Assembly (NCBI GenBank): GCA_950022655.1
Contig: OX465584.1
Coordinates: forward strand, 54,728,789-54,792,788
Source of the DNA: Alentia gelatinosa
Lineage: Eukaryota > Annelida > Polychaeta > Phyllodocida > Polynoidae
DNA length: 64,000 bases
Reading direction: 5' to 3'
The translations under genes and the position numbers were made by a program. Positions 9,950-21,099 of the stretch are shown one piece after another (position 1 is the first letter of the stretch; each line of letters begins with the position of its first letter). The notes below the pieces were generated by a model that saw only the letters and a list, made by a program, of their open reading frames with translations, ran no database searches and was not told the origin of the DNA.

Positions 9950-10360
9950 GGGACCATACACCGCCCCGGTACTGCCCCCCTCTCTCCCTCCCAACCCCCC
10001 ACACCCGGCGCTCGAGTATGCCCAGCATTGCGTAGTTTGTCTGTGGATCTTTGTTGGTTTGTTGGGCCGCCAGACTGGACGGACCATTGGTGGATAGGAA
10101 AATGTACTCAGGTTTACCAACGAGTATCGAGTTTGGTTTACAGAATCCGTAGTAGCGACGGCCACGTGGGTAATATGATATATATTTCCATACTAAACTT
10201 ATTGGAGTGTGTAATTCACCGGGCAAAGATTACGGGTACTCTTTAATCTCCGCCCTACGCAGAGCAGAGATTGCGGGGGGAAAAGTCAGTGTGTACAAAG
10301 TAGTACATGGGAAGATCGGTGGTCATTTGTATTTTCTTTGATAATTTGAATTTTAAATGC
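9950..10360. other. unassigned, moderately GC-rich sequence
   Basis: Includes a C-rich run near 9962-10010. Two antisense frames of about 100 codons lack protein-like composition, and no homology was recognised. Confidence 0.35.
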
Positions 10361-10373
10361 TGAATGATAAATA

Positions 10374-10509
10374 TAATGGTTTCTGGTAAAAGTGGTTGTA
10401 ATCTCCTCGGACTAGACTACGTAATATCCTCGCATTCGTTCGGATATTACTACGCATATAGTCCTCGGAGACTACGGCCGCTTGTATCTGAGACCAGTTA
10501 ATATTGTAC
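10374..10509. repeat. H-type hairpin without module
   Basis: The outer arms pair AATGGTTTCTGG...TAATCTCCTCGGACTA with TAGTCCTCGGAGACTACGG...CAGAGACCAGTT-type sequence. The inner stem GTAATATCC (10421-10429) pairs with GGATATTAC (10442-10450) around TCGCATTCGTTC. The same inner stem occurs at 25207-25250 and 35310-35341. Confidence 0.8.
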
Positions 10510-10876
10510 ATACATATAAAACGCTTCGGTGACTTTGATATTGTTGAAAGCCGGATATGCTGGTAGCGTTCAGGACTATACCCTTTTTTAAGCAGTAGTG
10601 GAATTTCTGTTTATAAATCCCAAGTAATATATGTTGATAAGTTCACACGTCGTTACATATTATGTACAGATTGTTCGCTTTGTGTAGAGTATATATACAG
10701 AGTATATATATTGCTCATGTATATCTTTGCTGTACAATATATTATATTCATTGATCATCATTCTAATCGTGTGTAAGCTAACAAAAGAGTCAGCCCATGC
10801 AAACCATTATCCCCGACTATGAAGCTGCGGCGGCAGCATTTAGTCTTTGGTCGTACAATTAGTGTTATTTGGATTT

Positions 10877-11035
10877 CAGATCTGTGTTGGATTACCCTGA
10901 AGAAACAAAGGCCATTGATGAATTGGCGGCAACCTTATAAAGAGCGTCCATGCAGCGTCCCGGATCAAGAAGACGGAACATCCGCTTGGAGATGCCCGAC
11001 TTGCCCGACACGGATGGCTAGATATCACAACTGTT
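10877..11035 (+). other. exon-like segment, function unknown
   Basis: A pyrimidine-then-AG acceptor-like TTTCAG precedes a frame reading SVLDYPEETKAIDELAATL before a TAA. The same frame continues in protein-like composition (RPGSRRRNIRLEMPDLPDTD) to a second stop. It could be a decayed or terminal exon, or chance. No family was recognised. Confidence 0.2.
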
Positions 11036-11328
11036 GTAGTCTTATGCACAAACACATCCAAATCAGGTGTTGTGCGTGGGACAGCGACCATTTGTGAAGA
11101 TTTGAGATCAATTCGTGTAAACAACAAGAAGAAAAAACAACAACAACAAGAGGACAAAGTAAAGGACGGAGAGCATTTGGGTATTGTTGGATCTTCCACT
11201 CACCCACCACCCTCCTGGAGAAAACGGTTTAGTGCCCTACTGCCCCGCTTCCCTTGTGAACACTGGGAGGTACGTATAGTAATGCCACGCTTCATTGAGC
11301 TCCCGAGTCCGTCAATATGGGGAAACTT

Positions 11329-11563
11329 ACTGGGGATTCACACGGTGGGATTCATGTACCTCACAGCGCTCAAAATCTCATGCAATTTTGCTCTTTTTTA
11401 GGGGGAAATGTCTTTAACAATTACAAGGAGGTAAACATGTCTCATTGAAATGAAACCCTATAACTTATGCTAAAAAATTGTGTTCAGGTACAGAATCTCA
11501 GCAGGATTTGTCTCAGAAAAACACCCAGTGCGGGACATGAATCCCATCGTGTGAATCCCACTT
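11329..11563 (+). mobile_element. family I element, copy 1
   Basis: The terminal GGGATTCACACGGTGGGATT is inverted at the right end as AATCCCATCGTGTGAATCCC. The interior matches 14516-14752 (CAAAATCTCATGC, GAAATGTCTTTAACAATTAC, ACAGAATCTCAGCAGGATTT). It is about 235 bp with no coding. Confidence 0.85.
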
Positions 11564-11589
11564 GACTGTGGCCGAATTGATGTACATAA

Positions 11590-11860
11590 GTGGTATTTTG
11601 CCCAAGAAATATGCTCCGATGCCGCAGGCAGAGGGACGTATTTCCGAGACAAAAGACCGATAACGGCATTAATTCCCCCACAGTAAATATTTTCCCTTAT
11701 TATTATTATATACCTGAAAATAATAAAACAATACCATTTTAATTACTCACATGCTAGCGGTCATTCACTACGGCCCTAGGTCGCGAACATTATAAATACT
11801 GTACCCCTAGCAGGAGGTAGTATTTTATAGATGTTCGACTACAGGTATCTAATAATAGAT
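11590..11860 (+). mobile_element. R hairpin fragment plus G module
   Basis: The apex GATGCCGCAGGCAGAGGG (about 11615) matches the family R hairpin. The module follows from TTATTATTATATACCTGAA (about 11700) to ACAGGTATCTAATAATAG (about 11852). The order is the same as 5703-5996. Confidence 0.6.
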
Positions 11861-11879
11861 CGCCGGTGAGAAATGTCGT

Positions 11880-12655
11880 CTGCTATTTTTGTACTGCTCC
11901 CTTTTCACTTCCTCTTCCCTTATCATTTATCATTATAGAGTTTCGATACTTTTGACATCTTATAGTTCCCTATAGGTTAGGCCAACTTATCTCTATATAT
12001 TATCATGTTCAATAGTTAGTATGATATGCTTTTGGTTAAATTTAAGTGTGTGGACCCATATTGCCAGTATACGCCTCATACTTATCTACCTGAAAGATAA
12101 TGGTAGTAAACAAGAACGTTCTGCGACTGGTAGATATCACATTTTAGTGCTATTATTGCGAATAGGCATACTTCCACCAAAATGGGCCGGTTACAATATT
12201 AGATGAAAAATATGATTAACACTGCGAACAAGGTTGGTAATCTTTGGTCATGCTGGGCTAACATTATATTAAAAGTTCTTCGATACAACTTAAGCGTCCC
12301 ATGTTCCCCATGGAAACTATGACTCAGATTATAAGCAGTGGCAGCCATTGGCACCACGCCAAGAATGAACACTAGATATTTCCAAAAGGTCTCCCCAGCA
12401 CACAACTATGTTCCCGTATAGTATGAATAATACCTCAATGGCCAGCAACACAGTCACGTTGTAAGGGGAACTCCTTGTATGATCTATGTTTTAGTCACTG
12501 AGACTCTTGACTAAAAACATAACCGTTTATTGGATGGAGGAAGGTCATTACAAACAACGCAAATACACTTAACTTGGCGGCAGTGGGATTCTGTGTCAGA
12601 GGTCTGTAGGCGCAATTTTCCTTTTCAGGGAATCGCCATCGATTCCCACATTATA
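11880..12655. other. unassigned sequence
   Basis: No host gene or repeat was recognised. A minus-strand frame at 12199-12405 has some basic/hydrophobic character but no motif I can name. Confidence 0.35.
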
Positions 12656-12659
12656 ACAA

Positions 12660-13045
12660 CAGGGAGGTGTTTACAAATCTAAGAACGATACTGGCTGAAC
12701 GATTACCATTAGGACTAACATCAGGCAATAGCAACCACCATCGGAGTATTAGTGCGTTTTTTTAAAATGTGGTTATCAGAATTCCAGGACATCTTTTGCA
12801 GTTTTTATCGATTCCTGTTTTCCTATCATAGCAGAAGAGATATTGTTATGAAAGACCGAACCCACCTAGCAACGGACCTAAAAAAGAGGTAGAACTTGTG
12901 GCCTTATTTGTCAAGTTCCTACTTCCTGATCTTCTTGTGTAGAACCGTCCTCCATAAACACGGGTCATTTTAGGTAACGGTAATGCACCAAAGACTACGA
13001 TAAGATCACCTCTTTTATCGTTATTAGGTTTAAAAAGGCGTCCCT
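12660..13045 (+). mobile_element. family F element, 386 bp, copy 1
   Basis: The termini are inverted: CAGGGAGGTGTTT...AAGAACGATA at the left and TATCGTTATTAGGTTTAAAA...GTCCCTG at the right. The interior (ACCACCATCGGAG, GAAAGACCGAACCCACCTAG, AGACTACGATAAGA) aligns with copies at 29181, 40441 and 41222. Confidence 0.82.
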
Positions 13046-13196
13046 GATATAAAATATCTTAAAAGCGGTTTTATCATACTGAGTACAAGTTGTTGCCGTG
13101 AGTTCTATTGGCATATCTCTTTTATTTGGGACGATGATCAACATCAATTTAGCCAGTACACCTCTTCTACAAATGTATATGGTGTAGAATGATCAA

Positions 13197-13300
13197 TTAT
13201 CTCACCCCTGGTATTTTGACCCCATGTACTTAACATTGGGAACTTGTACTCCATACCCGTGGAGTACGAACCTCAATGGGTGATAATGTCATAAACATTT
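13197..13300 (+). mobile_element. truncated family B module
   Basis: TTATCTCACCCCTGGTATTT and TTAACATTGGGAACTTGTAC are present. The closing GGGGTGAGATAA end and any hairpin are missing. Confidence 0.75.
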
Positions 13301-13309
13301 TGGTATGAT

Positions 13310-14115
13310 TCGTGATTTTTTTCTGAAGTGTTTATTACAATTTCTCCCACAAAGGGGAGTTCTTCCAATTGTACAAACTGTACAAATTGTAATATCACTC
13401 AGCTTTGCCCCATGAGATCACTCTGCACAAAAAACTCATGGCATATTTTCAGTGGCTACGGATCTCGATGCAATTCCTTCTTACTAACACCAGGTGTTGG
13501 AATCATCATGAGATGATTGACCCAAATCGTCGCCATTTACATTAAGAAAACCACAGGGAAGTGTTGTTTTTAATTCTGCGCCATATTATGTGCACAGTTG
13601 CTAGATTACACAGACGGTTATGCTGACTTTCAAATAGAAGAACTGGTTCGACAAGTATTTGAAATTTAAAAAAAGTAGAAAGAAAACCGAAATCAGAAAT
13701 TATGGCGCGTTGTCAACATGAATACACAATCTAAATATCATATCACATTACATTAGTTGCTTTTTATAGAATTTTCTCATTACAAATAAATCAAGTTTAT
13801 GTACCCCCTAGACTAAAGTTATGTGAGAATAATTACATATATTCAGTAGGATTTAATGGTAGTCTTAATATATATAAATCTTCTTTATGATAATCATAGA
13901 TTCATTTTGGTCAATTCACATGATATTGTTATTGCCTTAAGAAACAACCAGGGGATTGTATGGATGATCTTATGGGGTACACGATAACGGAGAGAATCAT
14001 AACATAGCGGTTATTAGTGGTTCATTTTAATAGCTGTTGATAGGTCTTACCTTTAAGTAAATCGTGCTACATTTATTTACTAACCTCGTTATAGTATTTC
14101 AGCCACTTGAAAAGG
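13310..14115. other. unassigned AT-rich sequence
   Basis: Nothing recognisable beyond a TGTACAAACTGTACAAATTGTA short repeat near 13368-13392. Confidence 0.4.
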
Positions 14116-14119
14116 CCTC

Positions 14120-14390
14120 TCGTTAGGTGGAATTCACACAGAGGGACTCATATACCTCACAGTGCATTTGTCCGAGACAAACCTCACTGAGATTCGGTAC
14201 TGTGGCACTATCTCCTTGTCTGAATGGTAGGGTTCCTTTTCCCTGAGCAAAGTTTTTAAATCTGAAATTGCCGGGAAAGTACAGAATCTCGAGATATTTT
14301 GATTTTAAATACGTTTAGAGATTTATAGAGGTATTTTGGTGAGACAAATGAACACATTGCTGAGTCGCGGACTAAGTACCCAACCTAGCG
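14120..14390 (+). mobile_element. degenerate family I relative
   Basis: GGAATTCACACAGAGGGACT and ATATACCTCACAGTGCATTT resemble the I terminus. The remainder is scrambled, with TGTCCGAGACAAA and AGAATCTCGAGAT pieces. Confidence 0.4.
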
Positions 14391-14515
14391 ACTAGTAGGC
14401 CAGGATAAATATGTTTGTCACACCCCTCACCTCAAGGGTACTTGAGTCCCAGGGTGAGTGTTTATTTTGACTATGTCTGAGATTATGCACCAGGTGTGTT
14501 CTGCCATTTGAATCT

Positions 14516-14752
14516 AAAGTGGGATTCAGACGGTGGGATTCATGTACCTCACAGTGTTCAAAATCTCATGCGATTCTGTTCCTTTTTTAGGTTGAAATGT
14601 CTTTAACAATTACAGGGGGGAAAACATGTATCAGGGAAATGGAACCCTATAATTTAGACGAAGAAATTTTGTTCGAGTACAGAATCTCAGCAGGATTTGT
14701 CTCGGAAAAGCACCCTGTGAGGTACATGAATCCCATCGTGTGAATCGCACTT
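14516..14752 (+). mobile_element. family I element, copy 2
   Basis: A 237-bp element with inverted ends AAGTGGGATTC... and ...GAATCGCACTT. The interior is nearly collinear with 11329-11563. It is followed by two further partial I-like pieces (TCTCAGGTACCTTAGTCC near 14856 and its repeat near 14925). Confidence 0.85.
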
Positions 14753-14979
14753 AATCGTCATTTTTCTTTGAGATTATGAAAAGGAAAAAGAAGGCATCTT
14801 GCGCTGAGATTTAAATACCAGTGGAGAATTGTCTGAGTCTGGGGAAAGGTGCCCGTCTCAGGTACCTTAGTCCCTACATGTGAAACCCGCTTCAGATTAG
14901 GTGAAAGGTGTAACATACACCCATCTCAGGTACATTAGTCCCCACGTCTGAGTCCCATCCTTGCGCATCCCATCTTCTT

Positions 14980-15147
14980 TTACCAAAATGAGTTGCTTTC
15001 TGTCTTTATCTCACCCCTGTACTCAGTAAAAGAATGGACAACACACAGGATATAGACCATGGAGAATGGACTATAATACTCATAGGGGCATGGAGAACGA
15101 GTTCCCAATGTTAAGCCCTTGGGACAGATATACCAGGGGTGATATGA
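14980..15147 (-). mobile_element. family B module with half hairpin
   Basis: The hairpin arm ACCAAAATGAGTTGCTTTCT precedes TTATCTCACCCCTG (15006). The module carries GAACGAGTTCCCAATGTTAA and ends CCAGGGGTGATA. It is near identical in layout to 21966-22130, so the second hairpin arm was lost in both. Confidence 0.8.
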
Positions 15148-15159
15148 TGGCTGATATGC

Positions 15160-15765
15160 CTTTGAGAAGTGCTGACGGTGCAGCCTCACAGGTTAAATCT
15201 TATCGATCTAATCTAGACCCTGCAATCTGGGAGTGTCCGTTTACGTTTTGTCTTTGAGATCGTCATGTGTGACCCAATTTATCATAGCAGATCCGATGTC
15301 GCACTTACCAGAGCTGCGAAAATGAGGTCTGAGGGATAAAACCTGTACTTCAGCGAATTCGAGTATCCAACAGATTAATTTCATTTATAATGAAGTAAAT
15401 GTGTTGATGTAGCATTTTAACACATTTTCAAAAGTCCTACTTTGTGTTTTGTGCAGAACAAGAGCCATGGAGGACGTTTGCATTCTGGGCCTTTTTGACT
15501 TTGAAAAAAATAATGAATTACTTACAGAAGGGATAGCGAGTCATACAAGGACTCTATGGAAATTTATTGAGCTAGTCTATACCATGGAATAACTAACTAC
15601 AAATCTGTGGGACATAATGATAAATTGGGTCACATATTGCAACTTCCAGGAAAAGGACATGGGTTTTAATTCTCAATACAAATCGTCCGGTATACCTTTA
15701 GAGATAGGAATGGGGGTCACTGTGCTTTCCTTTTTTTGTCGAGAGATTGATATTACGATGATATC
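15160..15765. other. unassigned sequence
   Basis: No gene, RNA or repeat match was found within the window. Confidence 0.35.
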
Positions 15766-15769
15766 ATGA

Positions 15770-16140
15770 TAGCATATACACACATTTTTAAAAGTTTGAT
15801 TTGACACAGTAAAACCCATGTCATTTTCTTCAAACCTTCACAGAATATTGGATATATATAATACTACACATTTCAGTTTTTAAAACAAAAGGTAACCAGC
15901 CCTAGTTTTTTTTTTTAATTATGAAACCATATTTTTTAGTACATTCTTCATACAAATGAAACAAATGAAAATGGGCTTATTTTACTTATTGGGTTCGGTC
16001 AAGCTAGACAAAAATGTTATATTTTACTTCTTTGACATTGAAATAAATGACAACGAAACAATCTGAACTGATAATTATCAACATTTAAAAATAACCAGAT
16101 GGCGCCATTGTGAATTGCCCAATATGCCTTTAAGGTATAG
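15770..16140 (+). repeat. family T dispersed repeat, copy 1
   Basis: ACACAGTAAAACCCATGTCA, TACACATTTCAG.TTTTAAAA, GGTAACCAGCCCTAG and ATACAAATGAAACAAAT align with 31540-32030 in direct orientation and with 53470-54125 in reverse. A shared tail (ATTTAAAAATAACCAGATGG) closes all three. Confidence 0.75.
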
Positions 16141-16459
16141 GGTATATGAATTTACGTTTTATTCAGCTTGAACACTGTCCACTTGTACGAAGAAAGGTGA
16201 ATTGTTACCGCGGTTGTTGTCCCACGCTCAGACGTGAATCACAAAGCGTTGTGCGTGAGACAGCGGCACGCAGTGGCAAATTCAGGAACTACAATATCGA
16301 CATGAGCAAACTAGTGGCAAACGACGGAACCACACTACCACCCCAGGAACTCTACAACATCCCAAGGAAGACTAAATACTGTCTACAAACTAATTATTTT
16401 AAAATATAAAATGTATACATTTGGTGTGTATGCATATTTCAAGGTGCTCAAATATTTTC

Positions 16460-16975
16460 ATGTTAATTTGTTTTGCATTTTGAGAAAGAAATTGTATGTT
16501 ATAATTACTAGAAAAATACTCGTTGGGTTTATTGAACATGTCTCTTGTTTAGTCATTATCTAATTTCTACAGACAGTCTTTTTTTCAGTTCTTACCTACG
16601 TCCGTACGCTACATAAGTTTACTGTGTATGCGCAATTCTATGTGTTCATGCATTTTCATTTTAATTCATTATATATTTTGAGAAAGATATTGTATGTTAT
16701 ATATACTAGAAAACTACTCGTTAGCTTTACTGGTATAGACCCGACACACATTCAATCACACCCTGAAATGCATTTCCATATTAAATATTGCCATCTAAAC
16801 ATTTATATTCAGATTACCGTCACATTTGTTAAACAACATTGACCAATCAGGGGAACAATCTTTCAATACCATATAGATACCATTATGAACATGTCCCTTG
16901 TTTAGTACTTATCTAATTTCAACAGTCAGTTATTTTTTTCAGTTCTTACATATGTTCCATACAATGGCATTGACA
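16460..16975 (+). repeat. diverged direct duplication
   Basis: TTTTGAGAAAGAAATTGTAT...ACTCGTT near 16478 recurs near 16676 with few changes. GAACATGTCTCTTGTTTAGT...TTCAGTTCTTAC near 16533 recurs near 16885. The second unit holds about 150 bp of extra sequence (16740-16880). Confidence 0.75.
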
Positions 16976-17239
16976 TCAATTCACACAAATGTACATGAAC
17001 CGAATTAGGAATTGTTAATTTCATTCGAGATAAATTGTAACATCCCTCTAAAACAACGCTTCATGTCTTTTTTTCTGTGTTCGTGTTGCTTTGTGTTTGG
17101 TTGTCTTTTTCTTTTTTTTCCATCTCATTATTGGACTTTCCAATTCATTGAGCCAGATCTTCCAATGGTAGAACAGGAGTCTGATGTTATGTACATAAAA
17201 ACACACACACAACAAGTTATATATCCACTTAATTACATT

Positions 17240-17695
17240 TAATTTAGTATTTACATTAATGGTAATGAAGGTGGAGTACTGATGGCAGATGATGATTTGA
17301 TAATTGAGTCTGTTTAGGATCTAATGATCCATGGTTTTATTGCACGCCTACAGGAAGTGACACTGTTGCTTTTCTGAATACTTCCCTCCAACGTATTTCT
17401 GATCATCCTTCCTATAAAAGCGAGAGATCTTTTATAGTTGACACTTCGTCCTTTATACATTTCTTTTATTTAGGAAATAGTTATACAAAGCGAATGCGCC
17501 TTAAGTGCTTGGGCGTTCTTCCACGTACTTGTACCATAAATTATTAATTTAAGGCAGACCAAATACTAAGTCAGACCATTCTGGGGCCCGTTTAATAAGT
17601 TAGGCTTTCTGTACGACAATGAGACCCAGGGATGATGTGGGTCAATTTCATTCAACACTTATGGACGACGCTATAAACGGCTAGAACTGTCATAG
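17240..17695. other. unassigned sequence
   Basis: Nothing recognised here. Confidence 0.35.
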
Positions 17696-17697
17696 TT

Positions 17698-17716
17698 ACT
17701 ACTACTTCTTCTTCTT

Positions 17717-17758
<42 letters not shown>

Positions 17759-17816
17759 TTGTTATTACTACTACTACTACTACTACTATTACTACTACTA
17801 TTATTACTACTACTGC

Positions 17817-17879
<63 letters not shown>

Positions 17880-17942
17880 CATTATTATTATCATCATCAT
17901 TATTATTATAATGATGGTCATTATGATTATTATTATCATTCC
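17698..17942. repeat. (TAC)n / (TTA)n trinucleotide array
   Basis: CTT and TAC units pass into a pure TTA run and then mixed ATC/TTA units, about 245 bp in all. The 101-codon Ile/Val/Met-rich minus-strand frame is its translation and not a gene. Confidence 0.95.
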
Positions 17943-18142
17943 TTTTCGCTTGTACAAATTACAGTGTGGTCTGCCATCAAACCTTTTTCAAATAATGGAA
18001 TTTAAATCCAATATATAATTATCCTGTAATCATATCATACATAGTCTTACTTTAGTCTATGTTGATCTTCTTTACTTCACTATATACCCATGCCGTATAT
18101 ACTGTAGATACGCACCGTTTTGGCATATGACGTAGATATACT

Positions 18143-18160
18143 GTACGGACTGGTCCGTAC
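18143..18160. repeat. perfect 18-bp palindrome
   Basis: GTACGGACTGGTCCGTAC is self-complementary. It lies about 100 bp left of the family Q hairpin, which also uses GTACGGACC in its arms. Confidence 0.8.
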
Positions 18161-18257
18161 GCTAAAATACGGACCACCTTGCCATACACGTTTATTAAGA
18201 AATTGGTTGTTAATCCAAATAAATTTTTTTTTTTTTAATTTCGGGCATATAGTTAAT

Positions 18258-18406
18258 ATATAACGTCCTACCATGCTTGTACAATTCACATAACTCGATG
18301 ATAATTTACGGTTTGTACGGACCTCGGCATAAATGCCCCGGTCCGTACAAACCTTAAATTACCATCTTGTTCTGTGAATTGTACAGCATGGTCAGGACGT
18401 TCTATA
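18258..18406. repeat. family Q long hairpin
   Basis: Arms of about 66 bp pair AACGTCCTACCATGCTTGTA with its complement near 18390. The pairing continues through CAATTCACA and GGTTTGTACGGACC. The apex folds again: GGACC, then GGCAT paired with ATGCC, then GGTCC. A degenerate relative lies at 20830-20985. Confidence 0.85.
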
Positions 18407-18419
18407 TAATTATCCTTAC

Positions 18420-19000
18420 ATATAATATATGTATAAACTTACATAAACACAAACAATTCATAAAAAGGTATGTAATTATAGATGTCATCTTAGTTGGATA
18501 ATATATACAAGTACAAGAAGGAAGGAAATGAGAAGAAATACAATCATGAGATGAAAAATGAAAAAATTTATATACTACCGGGCCGTTAACCCATGTTTTC
18601 AAACTACTTCCACTTTATACTTCATAGATTTAGTTGACTCCTTTAAGTCATTATACTAGTGAAGGATGTTTAAGTCCACAGTGGATTTGACACTGGTTTT
18701 AAACTGTTCCAGAGCATCTTACCCCAATAACCTGGGACCTTCTGCAGGATTTCAGTCTTTAGACTTGGCAATGCGAAGAGTCTTATTTTTCGTGTTTTGA
18801 GTGTCCCTGGAGCCTGCGGAAAATAGGGTCATATACGGACCCGAGTGGACACCTCCAGAATACATATGAATAAAAAAAGAGAAATGGTCGGGCTTCTGAT
18901 AGCATATCATTTTCAATAGTTACCTTGGGCATATAAACTAATGATATTTTCCCTTAAATGTGTACAAAACAACATACTTCATGTAGGTCATTGACACTTT
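18420..19000. other. unassigned sequence
   Basis: No coding or repeat signal was identified. Confidence 0.35.
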
Positions 19001-19004
19001 TTAA

Positions 19005-19849
19005 TTTTTTTTTTTATAGATTTCTTTATTGAGTTCTCTGTGTCAACATGCAGTTATACATAGTCATCTCTTTCTTGAAAATTGCAACTCAATAAGGAGG
19101 CAGAAGGCCTCAGCCTTATCATAAGGCTGGTTTTCATGGCCAAGCCAAAAAACCATTTCTGATGTCACATTTCTTACAATGTGTTATAGCAGAACAAAAA
19201 TAAAACAATTGAGAAAAACACCCCAAAAAACCCGATCCATCTTTGGTCGGCGGCCCGTCCCACAGGCAATTGTGCAGCGCCCGATTTTGTATTTGCTGCA
19301 ACTTGGTTTGGGTCTCTTGTGTACAAATTTCATGTAGCATAGAACAATACTTTAGACCAGGAAGTATGGCCTGCAGTTATAGATTTACTGATATACATCA
19401 TGCCAAGGATGATCTAATCTTACTGAACAGATATGTTTTTCTGCTTACTTTTTCTATTACTTGACTAGCGTCTCTTTCAAAATTTATATTTTTGTCTATA
19501 GTAACACCAAAGTATACATAATGTGTTACAGTGTCTAGTGGTTTCAAATCCAAATACAGGTTCTCTTTATTTATCCGTATTAATTATTTTCGAGGCTACC
19601 CGTATGACTATTGTTTTGTTGACATTGACCGTCAAAAGGTTTCTTATCGTCCATTCATATAAATCATCGAATGCTGGTTGTAATTTAGTATTGCAAATTT
19701 CTACGGTCTTTCCTGATATATAGACGACCAAGTTGTCTGCATACAACTTATAGTTAACAGTATGCTCATGTAAGATTATAAAAATTTCATTGATAAACTA
19801 GATTAACATCGAGAGTTCTAGCATGGCTCCTTGTAGAACACCATACCTT
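19005..19849 (-). pseudogene. 5'-truncated non-LTR retrotransposon (LINE) reverse transcriptase
   Basis: Read on the minus strand, the segment begins at an RT core motif GVLQGAM (family usually GVPQGS). It continues with FINEIF and the active-site motif LYADNLVVY at 19732-19743, where the second catalytic Asp of YADD is Asn. Downstream are LYEWTIRNLLTVNVNKT, then after a frameshift YVYFGVTIDKNINFE, YLFSKIRSSLA, ILPGLKYC and KLQQIQNRALHNCLW. These are the palm/thumb and C-terminal signatures of LINE ORF2. At least one in-frame stop follows SMLI, another follows INTDK, and a third follows SSLA, so it is dead. AATAAA (complement of 19025-19030) and an 11-A tail (complement of 19005-19015) mark the 3' end. 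The 5' part of ORF2 is absent, as is usual for truncated insertions. Confidence 0.9.
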
Positions 19850-19859
19850 AATTTTTCCC

Positions 19860-19908
19860 ATTATATTTTTTTTTATTATTTTATTATTTTTTTTGGGGGG
19901 GGGGGGAT
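19860..19908. repeat. T-rich/G-run low-complexity tract
   Basis: T-rich sequence with TTATTTTATT, ending in a run of about 10 G. It sits at the 5' truncation point of the LINE. Confidence 0.85.
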
Positions 19909-19959
19909 CTTTATTTGCATCAATAAACTGATATTACCAAAATTTATTGCCTAAACTGA

Positions 19960-20560
19960 TATTACCAAAATTTATCCATTGCTTTCTATCACACAAGTAT
20001 GAGGAAAACCAATCATAATTAATTAAAGGATAACCCTCGTACGAGGTCTCCTTGTACCCTGTACTTTCAAATGCATGAGTTATTCAACAGACTCCAGGTT
20101 TGACTGGCTCTATCCTAAACTTCCGTTCACCTGTAGAGTGATGCACCTGTCACGGAGTCAGAGTGCCTCCATTGTACCACGTGATCACACACGTCAGCAC
20201 GTACGTCACAGATTCTGTTATTGCTAGCAGAACTAAAAATAGAACAAAAGCAATGGTACATTTGCGGAGATGACTAGATAGAAAATAGAAATTCATTATT
20301 CACCAAAACTATGTGGGTGCAACGATACACAGGTACATTATTTAATTTGCTACAGATATCTGACATGGTCCGTATAATATTTCTAAGAATTTAAGTAGAA
20401 ATACAAGTCGTCAACTTCTTCAAATCGGTTGTATGGTTGGTCTTTATTTATGTTTTTTCATTCAAGTAAATGACGTACATTCGCTCTATAGGGCGTTCTT
20501 GCATGTAGTTGCTGACAACAAGGCGTGGCGTGTATACTATGATAGGAGGTAGACGCTACA
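19960..20560. other. mostly unassigned, with possible G-module fragment
   Basis: ACCACGTGATCACAC with CGTACGTCACAG near 20178-20215 resembles the centre of G modules, but no G termini were found. The rest is unrecognised. Confidence 0.35.
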
Positions 20561-20576
20561 AAACATGACTATATAT

Positions 20577-20700
20577 ATTATCATGAAACATCACAAAATT
20601 TCATATGATTGTTTATATGGCATGAGTTGCCTTCGCGGAATGATATCACGAAGCGGAGCTGAGTGATATCTGTAGCGGAAGTCAATTCCCATCGAGTTTG
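20577..20700. repeat. C-type hairpin arm and apex, truncated
   Basis: GAAACATCACAAAATTTCAT...ATGGCATG matches, inverted, the right arm at 23015-23055. The apex pairs GATATCAC with GTGATATC around GAAGCGGAGCTGA. The far arm breaks off at CCCATCGAGTTT, a sequence typical of B hairpins. Confidence 0.6.
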
Positions 20701-20829
20701 TAGCATATAAGTATGGTGGCTTGTGCTATATTTATTATATTCCCCAATTTAATATCGTATTATAAACTGGCATAGAAAACATGTTTAATGGAAAGTCTAC
20801 ATCCTGCCGATATTTTAAAGTGCTCCGAA

Positions 20830-20985
20830 TTTATATAGAACAACCTGACCATGCTGTACATTTACTAAACGAGATGATAATAAATTTATGGTTCGCACGG
20901 AACGAGACGTATACGAACCATAAATTATTATCAATTTTTGTGGTTTGTACAAGCAAGGCAGGCGGTTCTACATTTACTATATGAC
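20830..20985. repeat. degenerate family Q hairpin
   Basis: TATAGAACAACCTGACCATG...GTACA pairs imperfectly with TGTACAAGCAAGGCAGGCGG. A central stem pairs GATAATAAATTTATGGTTCG with CGAACCATAAATTATTATC. Confidence 0.7.
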
Positions 20986-21099
20986 CAAAATTAACAAAAA
21001 TAATTAACTTCATCTGGCCTAACAACTAATATTTTAGTCAGCCCGTATAGAACAGTGTATTTTGCCATACGGAACACTTTGCCGTACGTAATTTTGGAG

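Noticed and set aside
17652..17957. 101-codon Ile/Val/Met-rich frame
   Set aside because: It is the translation of a TTA/TAC trinucleotide array.
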